64,000 nt of DNA from Branchiibius cervicis (GTDB lineage Bacteria > Actinomycetota > Actinomycetes > Actinomycetales > Dermatophilaceae): contig NZ_JBHSWJ010000002.1 of the NCBI RefSeq assembly GCF_042661605.1, positions 558,001 to 622,000 of the forward strand, written 5' to 3'. A program made the translations under genes and the position numbers. Under the pieces are notes generated by a model. It was given only the letters and a program-made list of their open reading frames with translations. It ran no database searches and was not told the DNA's origin. This document shows positions 54,178-61,952 of this stretch, piece by piece (the first letter of the stretch is position 1; each line of letters starts with the position of its first letter).

Positions 54178-54942
54178 ATGGTCGATTTTGAGAGCGAAGA
54201 TCTGGGCGGGTCCACCTTCTCCCGGGTGCGTCTTGCCGGCAGCGACTTCAGCCGCGTCGAACTGACCGGTGCGCACTTCTGGGAGGTGGACCTCGCCGGC
54301 AGCCGGTTCGACAACGTCAACCTGCAAGACGTGCACATTCAGGGTGATATCGACGGATTGACGGTGAACGGCGTGCCGGTGGCCCCGCTCGTGCAGGCCG
54401 AGTTGACCAGGCTCTATCCGGAGTACGCCGGTCTGAACCCTACTGACGCTCAGGGCTATCGCGACTCGTGGGCCCGGCTGGCCGCCGTCTGGGATGCCAC
54501 CATCGCCCGTGCGACGACCCTCGATGCCGCCACCCTGAACGCCCACGTGGGACAGGAGTGGTCGTTCATCCAGACGCTGCGGCACCTGAGTTTTGCCATC
54601 ACCAGCTGGCTGGATGCGGCCATCCTGGGCAGAGCCAATCCGTGGCAGCCGCTGGACCTGCCGTGGGACCAGATGCCGCCGCACCCCGATGTCCCCTCGG
54701 ACCGCGACGCGGATGTCAGCCTGGCCGATGCGCGCGGACTGTACGACGCCTCGGCCGCCCGGCTCTCGGCGTACCTCGCCGACCTGACCGACGATCGACT
54801 CGAGCAGGCGGCATTGGGTTCGCCCAATCCCAACTGGCCCGATGAGCGCCCGACCGTCGCCGAGGCGTTACGTGTCGTCTTCAACGAGGCCTTCTGGCAT
54901 CACCGGTTCGCGGTCCGTGACCTCGATGAACTGACGTCCTGA
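54178..54942 (+). CDS. Pentapeptide-repeat plus DinB-like fusion protein
   Basis: A 254-residue two-part protein. Residues 8-60 are pentapeptide-like repeats (STFSRVRLAGSDFSRVELTG then DLAGSRFDNVNLQDVHIQG). Residues 90-250 form a DinB/mycothiol-maleylpyruvate isomerase-type helical bundle: WSFIQTLRHLSFAITSWLDA, VAEALRVVFNEAFWHHRFAV, with His at positions typical of the metal site (TLRHLSF, EAFWHHRF). Such bundles are often thiol-S-transferases; the neighbour mshB makes mycothiol dependence attractive but unproven. TATGGT (54166-54171) is 6 bases before ATG. Confidence 0.78.
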   Translation: MVDFESEDLGGSTFSRVRLAGSDFSRVELTGAHFWEVDLAGSRFDNVNLQDVHIQGDIDGLTVNGVPVAPLVQAELTRLYPEYAGLNPTDAQGYRDSWARLAAVWDATIARATTLDAATLNAHVGQEWSFIQTLRHLSFAITSWLDAAILGRANPWQPLDLPWDQMPPHPDVPSDRDADVSLADARGLYDASAARLSAYLADLTDDRLEQAALGSPNPNWPDERPTVAEALRVVFNEAFWHHRFAVRDLDELTS

Positions 54943-54946
54943 GCGC

Positions 54947-55801
54947 TCACTGCGACACGGCGCCAGCGGGATTGGGCTGCGTAGCGCCGTACGCCGCGGG
55001 TCGGCCGCCGGTCTGCACCGGCACCCCGTCGACGGGTTCGTCGAATTCGGGGCTGTACTTCTCGCTGTGCCGGAAGGTGTCCACGAAGCGCTGCAGCCGC
55101 GGGTCGGTCGGTGAATCCACCTGCAGCTGGTATCCCCACGACGAGATCACGATGGGGGCGGGAAGGGCGTTGGTCGACCACGGGCTGAGGTCCAGGTAAC
55201 GGCTGCGCTGTCCGGGGATCTGCGTGGCCGCCGACTCATCGATCAGGCTCTGCTTGCCGACGAAGGCGACCAGTTGGTCGACCTGCGCGGCCGGCAGATC
55301 CGGGCGGTAGGTGATCCACACCGCGCCGTGCTCGAGGTTGTGCACGGCCCGTTCGCTGGGAATCGGCTTGGTGTAGACACCGGCGTTCATCCACACCGGG
55401 TTGTGCGGCCCGCCGACCGGTGGCGTGATCGTGTAGCTGACCGGACCCAGCACGTGATCGTGCTGCAGGGTGCCCGATGTCGGTGTCCCGGCGGCGGGGT
55501 ACCCGGAGGTGTCATAGGCGATCACCCCGTCGATGCCCGAGGGGTTGGTGACCTTCGCCGGCGTGGCCTGCGTCGTCGTCGCGCCCGCCGGGTCGGCGGG
55601 GATGATCTGATCGGCGACGTTCAGGGCCGGGTCCGCGACCGGGGTGGACTGCGTCGAGCCTTTCGGCCACAGTGCGATAGCCAGCGCCACCGCGATCGCG
55701 ATGATTGCCGCGGCTACCGCGATCAGCAGCGGCCGGCGGCTGCTCTTTCGTTGCCGGTCTTGTAACTCCCGCAGCTTGAGCTGGCGGTCGGCCTGGGTCA
55801 T
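54947..55801 (-). CDS. DUF3105 membrane-anchored protein
   Basis: A 284-residue protein. A basic N-terminus (QLKLRELQDRQRKSSRRP) precedes one membrane segment (about residues 27-48). The external part shows the DUF3105 features: YPAAGTPTSGTLQHDHVLG, PPVGGPHNPVWMNAGVYTKP and AVHNLEHGAVWITYRPDL with conserved His. ATG 55801 has GGAGG at proper spacing. Function is unknown in the family. It converges on the preceding gene (4 bases between stops). Confidence 0.82.
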   Translation of the reverse strand: MTQADRQLKLRELQDRQRKSSRRPLLIAVAAAIIAIAVALAIALWPKGSTQSTPVADPALNVADQIIPADPAGATTTQATPAKVTNPSGIDGVIAYDTSGYPAAGTPTSGTLQHDHVLGPVSYTITPPVGGPHNPVWMNAGVYTKPIPSERAVHNLEHGAVWITYRPDLPAAQVDQLVAFVGKQSLIDESAATQIPGQRSRYLDLSPWSTNALPAPIVISSWGYQLQVDSPTDPRLQRFVDTFRHSEKYSPEFDEPVDGVPVQTGGRPAAYGATQPNPAGAVSQ

Positions 55802-55821
55802 CGTGGCGCCTCCGGTTGATA

Positions 55822-55835
55822 GTTGATAATTCAAC
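55822..55835. promoter_or_regulatory. Small inverted repeat in the DUF3105 promoter
   Basis: GTTGATAATTCAAC (55822-55835): GTTGA and TCAAC arms around TAAT, preceded by a direct GTTGATA at 55815-55821. It is A/T-rich in a GC-rich setting, 21 bases before the DUF3105 start. A repressor site is possible. Confidence 0.3.
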
Positions 55836-55901
55836 GATACCGCTCCCGGGCCCGGATGCAGCCGGAATTGGAATGCGATCCGCGGCTGCCGTCCGTCATG
55901 C

Positions 55902-57593
55902 TTGACGATCGTGGGTCATATCGATGTGAATTCGGTCGAGTACTACCTGCCCGACGGTCGACCGCTGCTCGGCGGGGTCGGACTTCGCGTGGGGGAGGGC
56001 GCCAAGGTCGCTCTGGTCGGCCCGAACGGCACAGGCAAGACGACGCTGCTGCGGATCATCTCCGGTGAGATCGACGCGCACGAAGGGGCGATCACCCGCT
56101 CCGGCGGACTGGGCGTCATGTCGCAGTTCGTCGGCAAACAGGGTCAGGAGCAGACCGTCCGTGACCTGTTGGTGAGCGTCGCACCGGAGTCGATCGCCAC
56201 GGCGGCCAGAGCCGTGGATGCCGCCGAACTGGCGATCATGGAGCGGGACGACGAGCCGGCCCAGATGGCTTACGCGCAGGCGCTCGCAGATTGGGCCGAG
56301 GTCGGTGGTTACGAGTACGAGACGTTGTGGGACGTCTGCACGGTCGCGGCCCTGGGGATCCCCTACGACCGGGCGCAGTTCCGCGATCTGAGCACGCTGT
56401 CCGGCGGGGAGCAGAAGCGACTGGTGCTGGAGGCCCTGCTGCGCGGGCCCGAAGAGGTGCTGCTGCTGGACGAGCCGGACAACTATCTGGACGTCCCCAC
56501 CAAGCGGTGGTTGGAGCACGCGTTACAGGACTCGCCCAAGACGGTCCTGCTGATCAGTCACGACCGGGAGCTGCTGGAGCAGGTCGCCACCCGCATCGTC
56601 ACGCTCGAACCCCAGGCCGCGGGCGCGATCGCCTGGACGCACCCGGGCCGGTTCTCGACGTACCACCAGGCACGCATCGACCGGAACGCCCGGCTGGAGG
56701 AGTTGCGTCGCCGATGGGACGAGGAGCACGCCAAACTCAAGACGCTGGTCAACACGCTCAAGGTGAAGGCGGCGTACAACGACGGGATGGCGCCGCGCTA
56801 CCACGCCGCCCAGACCCGGCTGCGCAAGTTCGAGGAGGCCGGGCCGCCGCAGGCGATCCCCTTCGAGCAGAAGGTGACAATGCGCCTGAAGGGCGGGCGG
56901 ACCGCCAAACGCGCCGTCATCGCCGAGGGACTCGAACTGACCGGGTTGATGAAGCCCTTCGATCTGGAGATCTGGTACGGCGAGCGCGTGGCCGTGCTCG
57001 GATCGAACGGTTCGGGCAAGAGCCACTTCCTGCGGCTGCTGGCCGCGGGCGGTTCGGACCCCGATGTGGAGCACCGACCGGTGGGCGATGTGGCCCCGGA
57101 TCCCGTTGCGCACAAGGGCACAGTGCGCCTCGGCTCGCGGGTCCGGCCGGGCTGGTTCGCCCAGACCCATGCCCACCCCGAGCTGATGCAGCGCACGCTG
57201 CTGGAGATCCTGCACCGCGGCGACGAGCACCGGGCAGGTATGCCGCGGGAACAGGCCTCGCGGGTCCTGGATCGTTACGAGCTGGCGCACGCCGCCGAGC
57301 AGACGTTCGGCTCCCTCTCCGGTGGCCAGCAGGCCCGCTTCCAGATCCTGTTGCTGGAATTGTCCGGCGCCACCCTGCTGTTGCTGGACGAGCCCACCGA
57401 CAACCTCGACCTGCAATCGGCTGAGGCGCTGGAGGAGGGTCTGGAGCAGTTCGACGGGACCGTGGTAGCGGTCACCCACGACCGTTGGTTTGCAAGGGGA
57501 TTCGACCGCTACCTGGTGTTCGGCGCCGATGGCCGGGTCTACGAGGCACCCGAGCCGGTGTGGGATGAGAAGCGGGTCGTGCGAGCCCGGTGA
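55902..57593 (+). CDS. ABC-F family ATPase
   Basis: A 563-residue protein with two ABC domains and no membrane part. Domain 1: VALVGPNGTGKTTLLRI, LSGGEQKRLVLEALL, LLLDEPDNYLDV. Domain 2: VAVLGSNGSGKSHFLRL, LSGGQQARFQILLLELSG, LLLDEPTDNLDL. Between them is a charged linker (RLEELRRRWDEEHAKLKTLV). ABC-F proteins act on ribosomes or give antibiotic protection; this one cannot be sub-typed. Start TTG 55902 is chosen for the frame; GTG 55911 is another choice. Confidence 0.9.
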   Translation: MTIVGHIDVNSVEYYLPDGRPLLGGVGLRVGEGAKVALVGPNGTGKTTLLRIISGEIDAHEGAITRSGGLGVMSQFVGKQGQEQTVRDLLVSVAPESIATAARAVDAAELAIMERDDEPAQMAYAQALADWAEVGGYEYETLWDVCTVAALGIPYDRAQFRDLSTLSGGEQKRLVLEALLRGPEEVLLLDEPDNYLDVPTKRWLEHALQDSPKTVLLISHDRELLEQVATRIVTLEPQAAGAIAWTHPGRFSTYHQARIDRNARLEELRRRWDEEHAKLKTLVNTLKVKAAYNDGMAPRYHAAQTRLRKFEEAGPPQAIPFEQKVTMRLKGGRTAKRAVIAEGLELTGLMKPFDLEIWYGERVAVLGSNGSGKSHFLRLLAAGGSDPDVEHRPVGDVAPDPVAHKGTVRLGSRVRPGWFAQTHAHPELMQRTLLEILHRGDEHRAGMPREQASRVLDRYELAHAAEQTFGSLSGGQQARFQILLLELSGATLLLLDEPTDNLDLQSAEALEEGLEQFDGTVVAVTHDRWFARGFDRYLVFGADGRVYEAPEPVWDEKRVVRAR

Positions 57594-57615
57594 GGCACCG
57601 GGATACAGTTCGCGC

Positions 57616-58608
57616 ATGAATCGCCGCACGGGGGCCGTCGCGCTCGCTGCGGCCGCGATGTCGCTGTCCGCCTGTGGCGCGGCGATCACGCTACCGGCGA
57701 TTCCCACCGCGTCAGTCGCCACCTCGGCGCCGTCCGCCGGCTCGACGCCTGCTGCCAGCCCGACCCCCTCCGCTGCGGCCACGACGACCGACGGCTCGAT
57801 GCGCCAGGGGCTTCCCGACGAGGTGGTCGACCGGCTGACGCTGAGCCGGGTCTTCCTCGAGGTCGCCGGCGTGCAAGGGCTGCACTACCGGCTCAGTCCG
57901 CGAGTCGTGGCCGTGGGCAACACCACGGACACCGTCCTGACGACGCTGGTCGAGACGGCCAATGACTCGATCCCGCGGATCGAGTCATTGACCGGTGAGC
58001 ACGCCAAGGACAAGTACCTGATCCTGGCCGCCGCGAACGACAGCACCGCACAGAAGTGGACCGGCGACTCCAACGTCGCCGACGCCGACGGCATCACGAT
58101 GCCCTACGGGAAGGCGGCGTGGATCGTGATCCCCACCGGCCACCGCTTCAGCGACGGCGGCCGGGTCATCGACGATGACGACTACTTCCGCCATGTGATG
58201 GACCACGAGGTGTTCCACGCCGACACCCTGCCGGTCGGGTTCGACGACCCGTCGGTCCCGGAGTGGATGGTGGAGGGTTACGCCGAATGGGCCGCCAACC
58301 AAGAGGTTTCGACCGGCCCGGAAAAGGAGCCTCCGGCACGACTGCCCTCGGACACCGAGGTCGTGAACGACACCGACGACGGCTACTTCCGGGCCGGCAT
58401 GTTCGTGCAGTACGTTGCCGACCGCTTCGGGACGAGCAAGGCACTGGCCTACTACCGGGCCATGCTCGTGGCCACCCACGGCTCGATCGCCGAGGAGTTC
58501 CACCGGGCGACCGGCGCCGATTTCACGACGACGGTCGCTGCCTGGCAGCACCAGTTCCACGAGCAGTTCGAATCGTTCGACCCCGATTGGCAGTGGGTTT
58601 CGGACTGA
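57616..58608 (+). CDS. Lipoprotein with zinc-peptidase (gluzincin, MA-like) motif
   Basis: A 330-residue exported protein. The lipobox LSAC places the lipidated Cys at position 20; a Ser/Thr/Pro/Ala linker extends to about 60. The catalytic motif HEVFH spans residues 197-201 and the third zinc ligand is probably E220 in WMVEGYAEWAA, a gluzincin pattern. C-terminal AWQHQFHEQF resembles the tail of collagenase-like or Peptidase_MA domains. Substrate unknown. TACAGT (57604-57609) is 6 bases before the ATG. Confidence 0.8.
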   Translation: MNRRTGAVALAAAAMSLSACGAAITLPAIPTASVATSAPSAGSTPAASPTPSAAATTTDGSMRQGLPDEVVDRLTLSRVFLEVAGVQGLHYRLSPRVVAVGNTTDTVLTTLVETANDSIPRIESLTGEHAKDKYLILAAANDSTAQKWTGDSNVADADGITMPYGKAAWIVIPTGHRFSDGGRVIDDDDYFRHVMDHEVFHADTLPVGFDDPSVPEWMVEGYAEWAANQEVSTGPEKEPPARLPSDTEVVNDTDDGYFRAGMFVQYVADRFGTSKALAYYRAMLVATHGSIAEEFHRATGADFTTTVAAWQHQFHEQFESFDPDWQWVSD

Positions 58609-58612
58609 GGCT

Positions 58613-59167
58613 TCAGCCTGCGGGCGGCGGGTCGATCGGCAGCAGGGCGGAATATCCCGCCACCCGGCGTGCCCCCGGCGTACCCGCTCCTGCTCGGCGG
58701 TAGCGCTCGAAGACCTCACCCAGCTCGGCCGCCAACGCGGTCAGTTGCTCCTGTGTCACCAGCACCGCGTGGTCGGCCAGCCCGCAGTCGGTGCGCCATG
58801 GCGCCGGCCAGTCGTCCTGGGCCTCGATCCACGCCCCGGCGCGCTGGGCGAAGTGCTCGACGTAGTCGTGCTGCAACCATCGCGCGGCCGCCTCGTCGTC
58901 CTCGTCCAGGGGAGCGTCGTCGACGGCCGGTTCGCGTACGGCGCCCCACACGCGCCGCTTCCCGTCACCGTGCCCGGTGTCCAGCACCAGTCCCGCGGCT
59001 TCCAGTCGACGAAGGTGGTAGGAGGTCGCCCCGGTGTGCGTCCCGAGGGCGCCGGCCAACTCGGTGGCCGTGGCCTCGCCGTGCACGCGCAGGTGGGCCA
59101 GGATCCGCGAGCGCAGCGGATGCGCGAGGGTGCGTAGAGGGGAGTCGGAACCGGCCACAGATTGCAC
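58613..59167 (-). CDS. ArsR-like helix-turn-helix regulator
   Basis: A 184-residue regulator. The winged HTH is N-terminal: LRTLAHPLRSRILAHLRVHG, TATELAGALGTHTGATSYHL, RRLEAAGLVLD. The C-terminal part is helical and Trp-rich (RAGAWIEAQDDWPAPWR), of unknown ligand. GTG 59167 is chosen because the fold starts just after; GTG 59158 is possible and the longer frame to 59368 overlaps the rplM promoter. A TGTGCA-containing dyad lies at its start. Confidence 0.78.
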   Translation of the reverse strand: MQSVAGSDSPLRTLAHPLRSRILAHLRVHGEATATELAGALGTHTGATSYHLRRLEAAGLVLDTGHGDGKRRVWGAVREPAVDDAPLDEDDEAAARWLQHDYVEHFAQRAGAWIEAQDDWPAPWRTDCGLADHAVLVTQEQLTALAAELGEVFERYRRAGAGTPGARRVAGYSALLPIDPPPAG

Positions 59168-59195
59168 AATACCTGTGCATAATCTCTGTGCACAA
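59162..59195. promoter_or_regulatory. TGTGCA dyad at the start of the ArsR-like gene
   Basis: TTGCACA (59162-59168), TGTGCA (59174-59179) and TGTGCACAA (59187-59195) form overlapping inverted and direct repeats in an A/T-rich patch covering the start codon. This is a plausible auto-repression site. Confidence 0.4.
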
Positions 59196-59254
59196 CGCCG
59201 GCGGTAGCCGCACGGGCGGCAGAATTCGCCGGAATTCCGGGGGTCTCCGGCGAT

Positions 59255-59283
59255 TTGGGGCACCGTGAGCCCATCCGTAGAAT
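59255..59283 (+). promoter_or_regulatory. Promoter of rplM-rpsI
   Basis: TTGGGG (59255-59260), 17 bases, TAGAAT (59278-59283). The predicted leader to GTG 59386 is about 95 bases. This resembles the infA promoter in layout. Confidence 0.65.
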
Positions 59284-59385
59284 GGTTCTTCGGGTGTTCA
59301 TCGCCCCGCAGACTTGTGTGCGACCTTCTCGATCGGGGTTCGCGGCACGTTTCACCAGCAAGAACCAACGGAAAAGGTAACGACA

Positions 59386-59834
59386 GTGCGTACCTACACG
59401 CCCAAGCCGGCGGACCTGCAGGACAACGTCACGTGGCACGTCATCGACGCCACCGACGTCGTCCTCGGCCGTCTGGCCAGCCAGGCCGCCATCCTCCTGC
59501 GCGGCAAGCACAAGCCGATCTTCGCCCCGAACGCGGACACCGGTGACTTCGTCATCATCGTCAACGCCGACAAGGTCGCGCTGACCGGTGCCAAGCTGGA
59601 GAAGAAGAAGGCCTACCGCCACTCCGGCTTCCCGGGCGGTCTGAAGACCACCTCCTACACCGAGTTGATGGCCAAGGACCCGGCCGGCGCGGTGGAGAAG
59701 GCCATCAAGGGGATGCTGCCGCACAACTCCTCGGCCGCGCCCAGCTCAAGAAGCTGAAGGTCTACGCCGGCCCGGAGCACCCGCACGCCGCGCAGCAGCC
59801 GGCCAAGTTCGAGATCACCCAGGTCGCGCAGTAA
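59386..59834 (+). CDS. rplM: 50S ribosomal protein L13, frameshifted as read
   Basis: L13 is an early 23S binder. The first frame reads RTYTPKPADLQDNVTWHVID, DVVLGRLASQAAILLRGKHK and AKDPAGAVEKAIKGMLPHNS, then breaks near 59728-59731. The end, LGRAQLKKLKVYAGPEHPHA to FEITQVAQ, continues in another frame to TAA 59832-59834. One extra C restores HNSLGRAQL and 149 residues. Since L13 is normally essential, a sequence error is likely. GTG 59386 has AAAAGG upstream. Confidence 0.93.
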
Positions 59835-59873
59835 GCCGCGCCCCCTCTACACACTTTGAATTGAAGGAGAATC

Positions 59874-60377
59874 GTGGCTGACTACACCGAGGTCGACGTC
59901 CTGGAGGACGACGAGCCGCAGTTGACCGAATACACCACCGAGAGCGACGCGGACGTCGTCGACGAGAACCGTCCGCGCCCGACCGCTTCTGCTCCCGGCG
60001 CCGCCACCGGCCGCCGCAAGCAGGCCATCGCTCGCGTCCGCATCGTGCCGGGCACCGGCGAGTGGAAGGTCAACGGCCGCACCCTGGAGGAGTACTTCCC
60101 CAACAAGGTCCACCAGCAGCTGGTCAACGAGCCGCTGAAGGTGCTGGAGCTGGATGGCGCGTACGACGTGCTGGTCCGTGTCCACGGCGGTGGCCCCTCC
60201 GGCCAGGCCGGTGCCGTTCGTCTGGGCGTCGCGCGCTCGCTGAACGGTGTCGACGAAGAGTTGAACCGTCCCGCGCTGAAGAAGGCCGGCCTGCTGACCC
60301 GTGACGCTCGCGTCCCGGAGCGCAAGAAGGCCGGTCTGAAGAAGGCCCGTAAGGCTCCGCAGTACAGCAAGCGCTGA
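59874..60377 (+). CDS. rpsI: 30S ribosomal protein S9 with acidic N-terminal extension
   Basis: A 167-residue S9. The core starts at GRRKQAIARVRIVPGTGEWK and ends in the tRNA-touching tail RKAPQYSKR. The first 45 residues (EVDVLEDDEPQLTEYTTESD) are acidic and not universal in S9, though similar extensions occur in actinobacteria. GTG 59874 follows GAAGGAGAATC. Confidence 0.97.
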   Translation: MADYTEVDVLEDDEPQLTEYTTESDADVVDENRPRPTASAPGAATGRRKQAIARVRIVPGTGEWKVNGRTLEEYFPNKVHQQLVNEPLKVLELDGAYDVLVRVHGGGPSGQAGAVRLGVARSLNGVDEELNRPALKKAGLLTRDARVPERKKAGLKKARKAPQYSKR

Positions 60378-60392
60378 TCGCTGCTGCTGCGC

Positions 60393-60426
60393 CCGAAGCC
60401 CGGACTCCGATGGGGTCCGGGCTTCG
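60393..60426 (+). terminator. Terminator after rpsI
   Basis: CCGAAGCCCGGAC (60393-60405) pairs with GTCCGGGCTTCGG (60414-60426), with further C/G pairing at the loop side, followed by TCTTTCC. It is 15 bases after rpsI and suits intrinsic termination. Confidence 0.75.
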
Positions 60427-60443
60427 GTCTTTCCTGCCTGACG

Positions 60444-60532
60444 CCCGCTGATTCTGAGGGAATCGACGGTTCTGAGGGCGCGCGCCCAGGCGCCCGCCCT
60501 CATAACCCGTGATCTCCTCAGAATCGGTGGGT
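60444..60532. repeat. Large imperfect palindrome, candidate element C
   Basis: The left arm, starting CCCGCTGATTCTGAGG (60444-60459), and the right arm, ending CCTCAGAATCGGTGGG (60516-60531), pair over about 41 bases with a handful of mismatches. ATCGACGG is embedded in the left arm, as in elements A and B. It lies between the rpsI terminator and glmM. Confidence 0.5.
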
Positions 60533-60605
60533 GCGGGACGACATCGAGGAGCAATGGCGGGCGACGTTTCGTCTCTGACGGCCCGCGTCGGCTAGTTTTG
60601 GTCCA

Positions 60606-61952
60606 ATGAGCAGATTGTTCGGGACCGACGGTGTCCGGGGTGTCGCCAACCGGGACATCACCGCGGAACTCGCGCTCGACCTGTCCGTGGCTGCGGCCCG
60701 GGTGTTGGCCGAGAAGGGCGAGTTCGCAGGTCACCGGCCCTCTGCCGTGGTCGGTCGCGACCCGCGTGCCTCCGGCGAGTTCCTCGCGGCGGCGACCGTC
60801 GCCGGCCTGGCGTCCGCGGGCGTGGACGTCTACGACGCCGGAGTGCTCCCGACACCGGCCATCGCCTACCTCACCGCCGATCTGAACGTCGACCTGGGCG
60901 TGATGATCTCCGCATCGCACAACCCGATGCCCGACAACGGCATCAAGTTCTTCTCCCGCGGCGGCTTCAAGCTGCCCGACGCCACCGAGGACGCGATCGC
61001 CGCAAGTCTGCGTGCCGACTGGCAGCGCCCGACCGGGGCCGGGGTCGGACGGGCCAAGACGCTGCCCGGCGGAGGGGAGAGGTACGTCGAGCACCTGCTG
61101 AGCGCCGTACCCGCACCCCTGGACGGGTTGCGCGTCGTGCTCGACGCGGCGCACGGTGCGGCCAGCGAGGTCGGCCCGGAGGTCTTCCGCCGGGCCGGGG
61201 CGCAGGTCACCGTCATCGGCGCTGAGCCGGACGGCTTGAACATCAACGACGGGTACGGCTCGACCCACCTGGGACACCTGCGCGTCATGGTCGCCCAGGT
61301 CGGCGCCGACCTGGGGCTGGCCTTCGACGGGGACGCCGACCGGTGCCTGGCGGTCGATGCCAGTGGTCAGGTCGTCGACGGCGACCAGATCATGGCCATC
61401 CTCGCGTTGGACCTCAAGGAACGCGGCGTCCTGCGCGGCGACACCCTCGTGGCCACGGTCATGAGCAACCTGGGCATGTTGCAGGCGATGGAGCGTGAGG
61501 GCGTCAGCGTCCTGCAGACGGCGGTCGGGGACCGTTATGTGCTCGAAGAGATGAAGGCCGGCAACTTCTCCCTCGGCGGCGAGCAGTCCGGCCATGTCAT
61601 CATGCTCGATCACGCGACCACCGGGGACGGGGTGCTGACCGGGTTGACGCTGGCCGCGCGGGTCGCGAGCACCGGCAAGTCGCTGGCCGACCTCGCCGCG
61701 TGTATGATCCGTCTGCCGCAGTTCCTGCTCAACGTTGCGGACGTGGACAAGAACGCCGTCGACAGCAACGAAGCCGTGCAGGCGGCCGTTGTCACGGTCG
61801 AGCAGGAGCTCGCCGGCACCGGCCGGATCCTGCTTCGCAAGTCCGGGACCGAACCCGTGGTGCGGGTCATGGTCGAAGCGGCCACGGCCGCGCACGCCGA
61901 GGACGTCGCGCACCGGTTGGCGGCGGTCGTGCGCACTGAGCTGGCCCTCTAG
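60606..61952 (+). CDS. glmM: Phosphoglucosamine mutase
   Basis: A 448-residue enzyme turning glucosamine-6-phosphate into glucosamine-1-phosphate for cell wall synthesis. RLFGTDGVRGVANRDITAEL begins it. The phosphoserine loop MISASHNPMPDNGIKFFS has S104; the metal loop is AFDGDADRCLAVD; the sugar loop GGEQSGHVIML; the phosphate loop RKSGTEPVVRVMVE. TAGTTT (60593-60598) lies 7 bases before ATG and no ribosome site is seen, so a leaderless start is likely. Confidence 0.96.
   Translation: MSRLFGTDGVRGVANRDITAELALDLSVAAARVLAEKGEFAGHRPSAVVGRDPRASGEFLAAATVAGLASAGVDVYDAGVLPTPAIAYLTADLNVDLGVMISASHNPMPDNGIKFFSRGGFKLPDATEDAIAASLRADWQRPTGAGVGRAKTLPGGGERYVEHLLSAVPAPLDGLRVVLDAAHGAASEVGPEVFRRAGAQVTVIGAEPDGLNINDGYGSTHLGHLRVMVAQVGADLGLAFDGDADRCLAVDASGQVVDGDQIMAILALDLKERGVLRGDTLVATVMSNLGMLQAMEREGVSVLQTAVGDRYVLEEMKAGNFSLGGEQSGHVIMLDHATTGDGVLTGLTLAARVASTGKSLADLAACMIRLPQFLLNVADVDKNAVDSNEAVQAAVVTVEQELAGTGRILLRKSGTEPVVRVMVEAATAAHAEDVAHRLAAVVRTELAL

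Noticed and set aside
59847..61913. 688-residue minus-strand open frame
   Set aside because: Antisense to rpsI and glmM, both certain genes.
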